This document shows positions 23,126 to 24,157 of a stretch of DNA of 24,157 bases, one piece after another (the stretch's first letter is position 1; each line of letters opens with the position of its first letter). The position numbers were made by a program, and so were the translations under genes. The notes beneath the pieces were generated by a model. It had not been told where the DNA came from. It searched no databases and saw nothing but the letters and a program-made list of their open reading frames with translations. The stretch comes from Pseudomonadota bacterium (lineage in GTDB: Bacteria; Pseudomonadota; Alphaproteobacteria; Azospirillales; Azospirillaceae). The DNA lies in the NCBI GenBank assembly GCA_023411035.1, contig JAEYPE010000093.1, positions 1 through 24,157 of the forward strand, read 5' to 3'.

Positions 23126-23133
23126 CGTTACCG
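23120..23133. repeat. 14-bp palindrome formed by two convergent stop codons
   Basis: CGGTAACGTTACCG is a perfect palindrome. It contains the TAA of the epimerase gene (23123-23125) and, on the other strand, the TAA of the LprI-like gene (23130-23128). It has no loop, so it is a poor hairpin but a good dimer-binding shape, or a chance result of the symmetric stops. Confidence 0.85.
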
Positions 23134-23925
23134 GCAGCGCACGAAGGTCGCGCCGAAGGCCGGCTGCTCCAACCTCACGAACAGACGGTCCAGCCGGGGC
23201 GCTTCGGCGGCGTCCAGGCGCAGCGTTCCCGCCGAAAGACCTTCCTCCCCGCCGAAGGGCAGCCCCTCCGCCGGATCGCCCTCGCCGGGCGCCAGCGGGC
23301 CTTCCAGCGGGAAACCTGGAATGCGCGGATCGTGCAGGCTGAAGGCGCCGTCACGGGTGATCTCCAGATAGGAGGTGCGGCAGTCGTCGATGGGCGTCCG
23401 GGTGGCCGGGTCGGCCTTGGCCCAACGCCCGGTCAGAGCCGGCAATCCCACCGCACGCTTCGCCGGGCTCGCTTTCGCCTGGGCAGGGGCGGGGCGCGGC
23501 GGGGCGGCGGCCGAAACCGTCAGCGGCTCATCGGCCACCGGGGCGCGGCGGGCGGCCAGTTCGGCGTCCAGCGCCGTCCTGCGGTCCGCCATCTGGCGCG
23601 CCAGACAAGCGGCACGGTCCTTGGTCTTCTTCGGGTCGGCCAGATCGGCCTCCGCGACCGGGCAGGCCGCGTCCCGCCGCTGGAGCCACGCGCGCTGTCC
23701 GGCGGCGACCGCCTCCCCTCCCGCCTTCCCGGCCTCGTCGGCCAGCGCCTGGAGAGCCGATGCGAGCTTATCGGAAGCGGCGGCCAGCGACGCATCCCGG
23801 CAAAGCAGTTGGGCGACCGGCGTCTCTCCCGCGCAATCAACGGGCTTGGCGGTTTCCCCGCTGGTGTCCGCCGCCATGGCGGTGCCGGCCATCAGCACCC
23901 CCGCGAGAAGAATCGCTGCCCGCAT
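23128..23925 (-). CDS. Secreted LprI/DUF1311-family protein with C-terminal extension
   Basis: Exported protein with a DUF1311 (LprI-like) domain; some members inhibit lysozyme, but most are untested. The 265-residue protein has a signal peptide (residues 1-18, cleavage after AMA). The domain (about 30-120) has four Cys, C31, C42, C88 and C107, and the family pattern VDCAGETPVAQLLCRD, GQRAWLQRRDAAC and a final R...L segment. An Ala/Pro-rich linker (about 128-160) leads to a C-terminal beta-rich domain (about 165-265) with two more Cys that I do not recognise. The ATG at 23925 has AAGGGA about 10 nt upstream, next to the stop of the preceding gene, 13 bp away, so the two are probably one operon. 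Confidence 0.85.
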   Translation of the reverse strand: MRAAILLAGVLMAGTAMAADTSGETAKPVDCAGETPVAQLLCRDASLAAASDKLASALQALADEAGKAGGEAVAAGQRAWLQRRDAACPVAEADLADPKKTKDRAACLARQMADRRTALDAELAARRAPVADEPLTVSAAAPPRPAPAQAKASPAKRAVGLPALTGRWAKADPATRTPIDDCRTSYLEITRDGAFSLHDPRIPGFPLEGPLAPGEGDPAEGLPFGGEEGLSAGTLRLDAAEAPRLDRLFVRLEQPAFGATFVRCR

Positions 23926-23938
23926 CGCACAAAATCCC

Positions 23939-24157
23939 TTACGCCGGAAACGCTTCCAGGACGGCCTTGACTTGCCGCTGGAAATCCTGATCGCTGCGAT
24001 AGCGCGTCAGGACCGTCTTGTCACGCTGAACGAGGAAAAAGATGTCTTCCCGGCTGGGCAGGGAGCGCGGGTTGGGCTTGTCCATCAACTCCCCGTTCCA
24101 GCCGATTCGCGCCATGAAATAGACGGCGCGGGAATTCAGCATGAACAGTTTGTTGTC
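23939..24157 (-). CDS. C-terminal end of an unidentified protein, cut by window edge
   Basis: The frame is open from its stop at 23939 to the window edge, giving 72 residues. An ATG lies at 24142, but the frame runs on upstream with coding-like codons (DNKLF before it), and no Shine-Dalgarno stands before that ATG. I therefore read it as the end of a longer gene. The visible part includes SRAVYFMARIGWNGELMDKP and FFLVQRDKTVLTRYR, with no membrane segment. It could be the soluble tail of a larger membrane protein or glycosyltransferase, but this is not supported enough to name. It sits 13 bp before the LprI-like gene on the same strand. Confidence 0.6.
   Translation of the reverse strand, partial: DNKLFMLNSRAVYFMARIGWNGELMDKPNPRSLPSREDIFFLVQRDKTVLTRYRSDQDFQRQVKAVLEAFPA

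Overview
The window is ordinary, gene-dense chromosome from a high-GC Gram-negative alphaproteobacterium, most likely Rhodospirillales and close to Azospirillum. That rests on the order ftsB-pdhA-pdhB-pdhC, the lipoyl domain fused to pyruvate dehydrogenase E1-beta, a short topoisomerase IV ParE, an LptD of alphaproteobacterial type and the strong GC bias at third codon positions. The genus is an inference. I see no tRNA, rRNA, CRISPR array, insertion sequence, prophage or attachment site.

Layout. (1) 1-3425, minus strand: pyruvate dehydrogenase genes pdhA, pdhB and the start of pdhC, preceded by the division gene ftsB. (2) 3592-4008, minus: a YciA-type acyl-CoA thioesterase, divergent from parE (4142-6130, plus), whose promoter seems to fire at or next to its start codon. 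(3) 6187-8888: a SAM-binding, spermidine-synthase-like protein and a small lipoprotein on plus; an isochorismatase-family hydrolase and an alpha/beta hydrolase as a minus-strand pair. (4) 9165-10954, plus: an RhlE-type DEAD-box RNA helicase and a stand-alone Lrp/AsnC ligand-binding (RAM) domain, closed by a clear intrinsic terminator. (5) 11128-14331, plus: lptD and an unrecognised single-pass coiled-coil membrane protein. (6) 18404-14335, minus: a tightly overlapping ydbH-ynbE-ydbL operon, followed 13 bp later by a TPR/O-GlcNAc-transferase-like gene. (7) 18620-24157: a secreted cyclophilin (plus), a large orphan Ser/Thr kinase with a zinc ribbon (minus), an aldose 1-epimerase family gene (plus), a secreted LprI/DUF1311 protein (minus) and the C-terminal end of an unidentified gene (minus).

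Two envelope-building modules face each other in the middle. LptD puts lipopolysaccharide into the outer membrane. The YdbH-YnbE-YdbL set is, by homology with E. coli, a phospholipid bridge between the membranes. The coiled-coil protein after lptD and the glycosyltransferase after ydbL are the least explained members of these two units and the best candidates for new biology. At fine scale the window has several regulatory-looking structures: a near-leaderless parE promoter, hairpins in the leaders of pdhA and the helicase gene, an operator-like inverted repeat between ydbH and the cyclophilin gene, a 14-bp tandem repeat that carries the cyclophilin stop codon, and a 14-bp palindrome made by two convergent stop codons.
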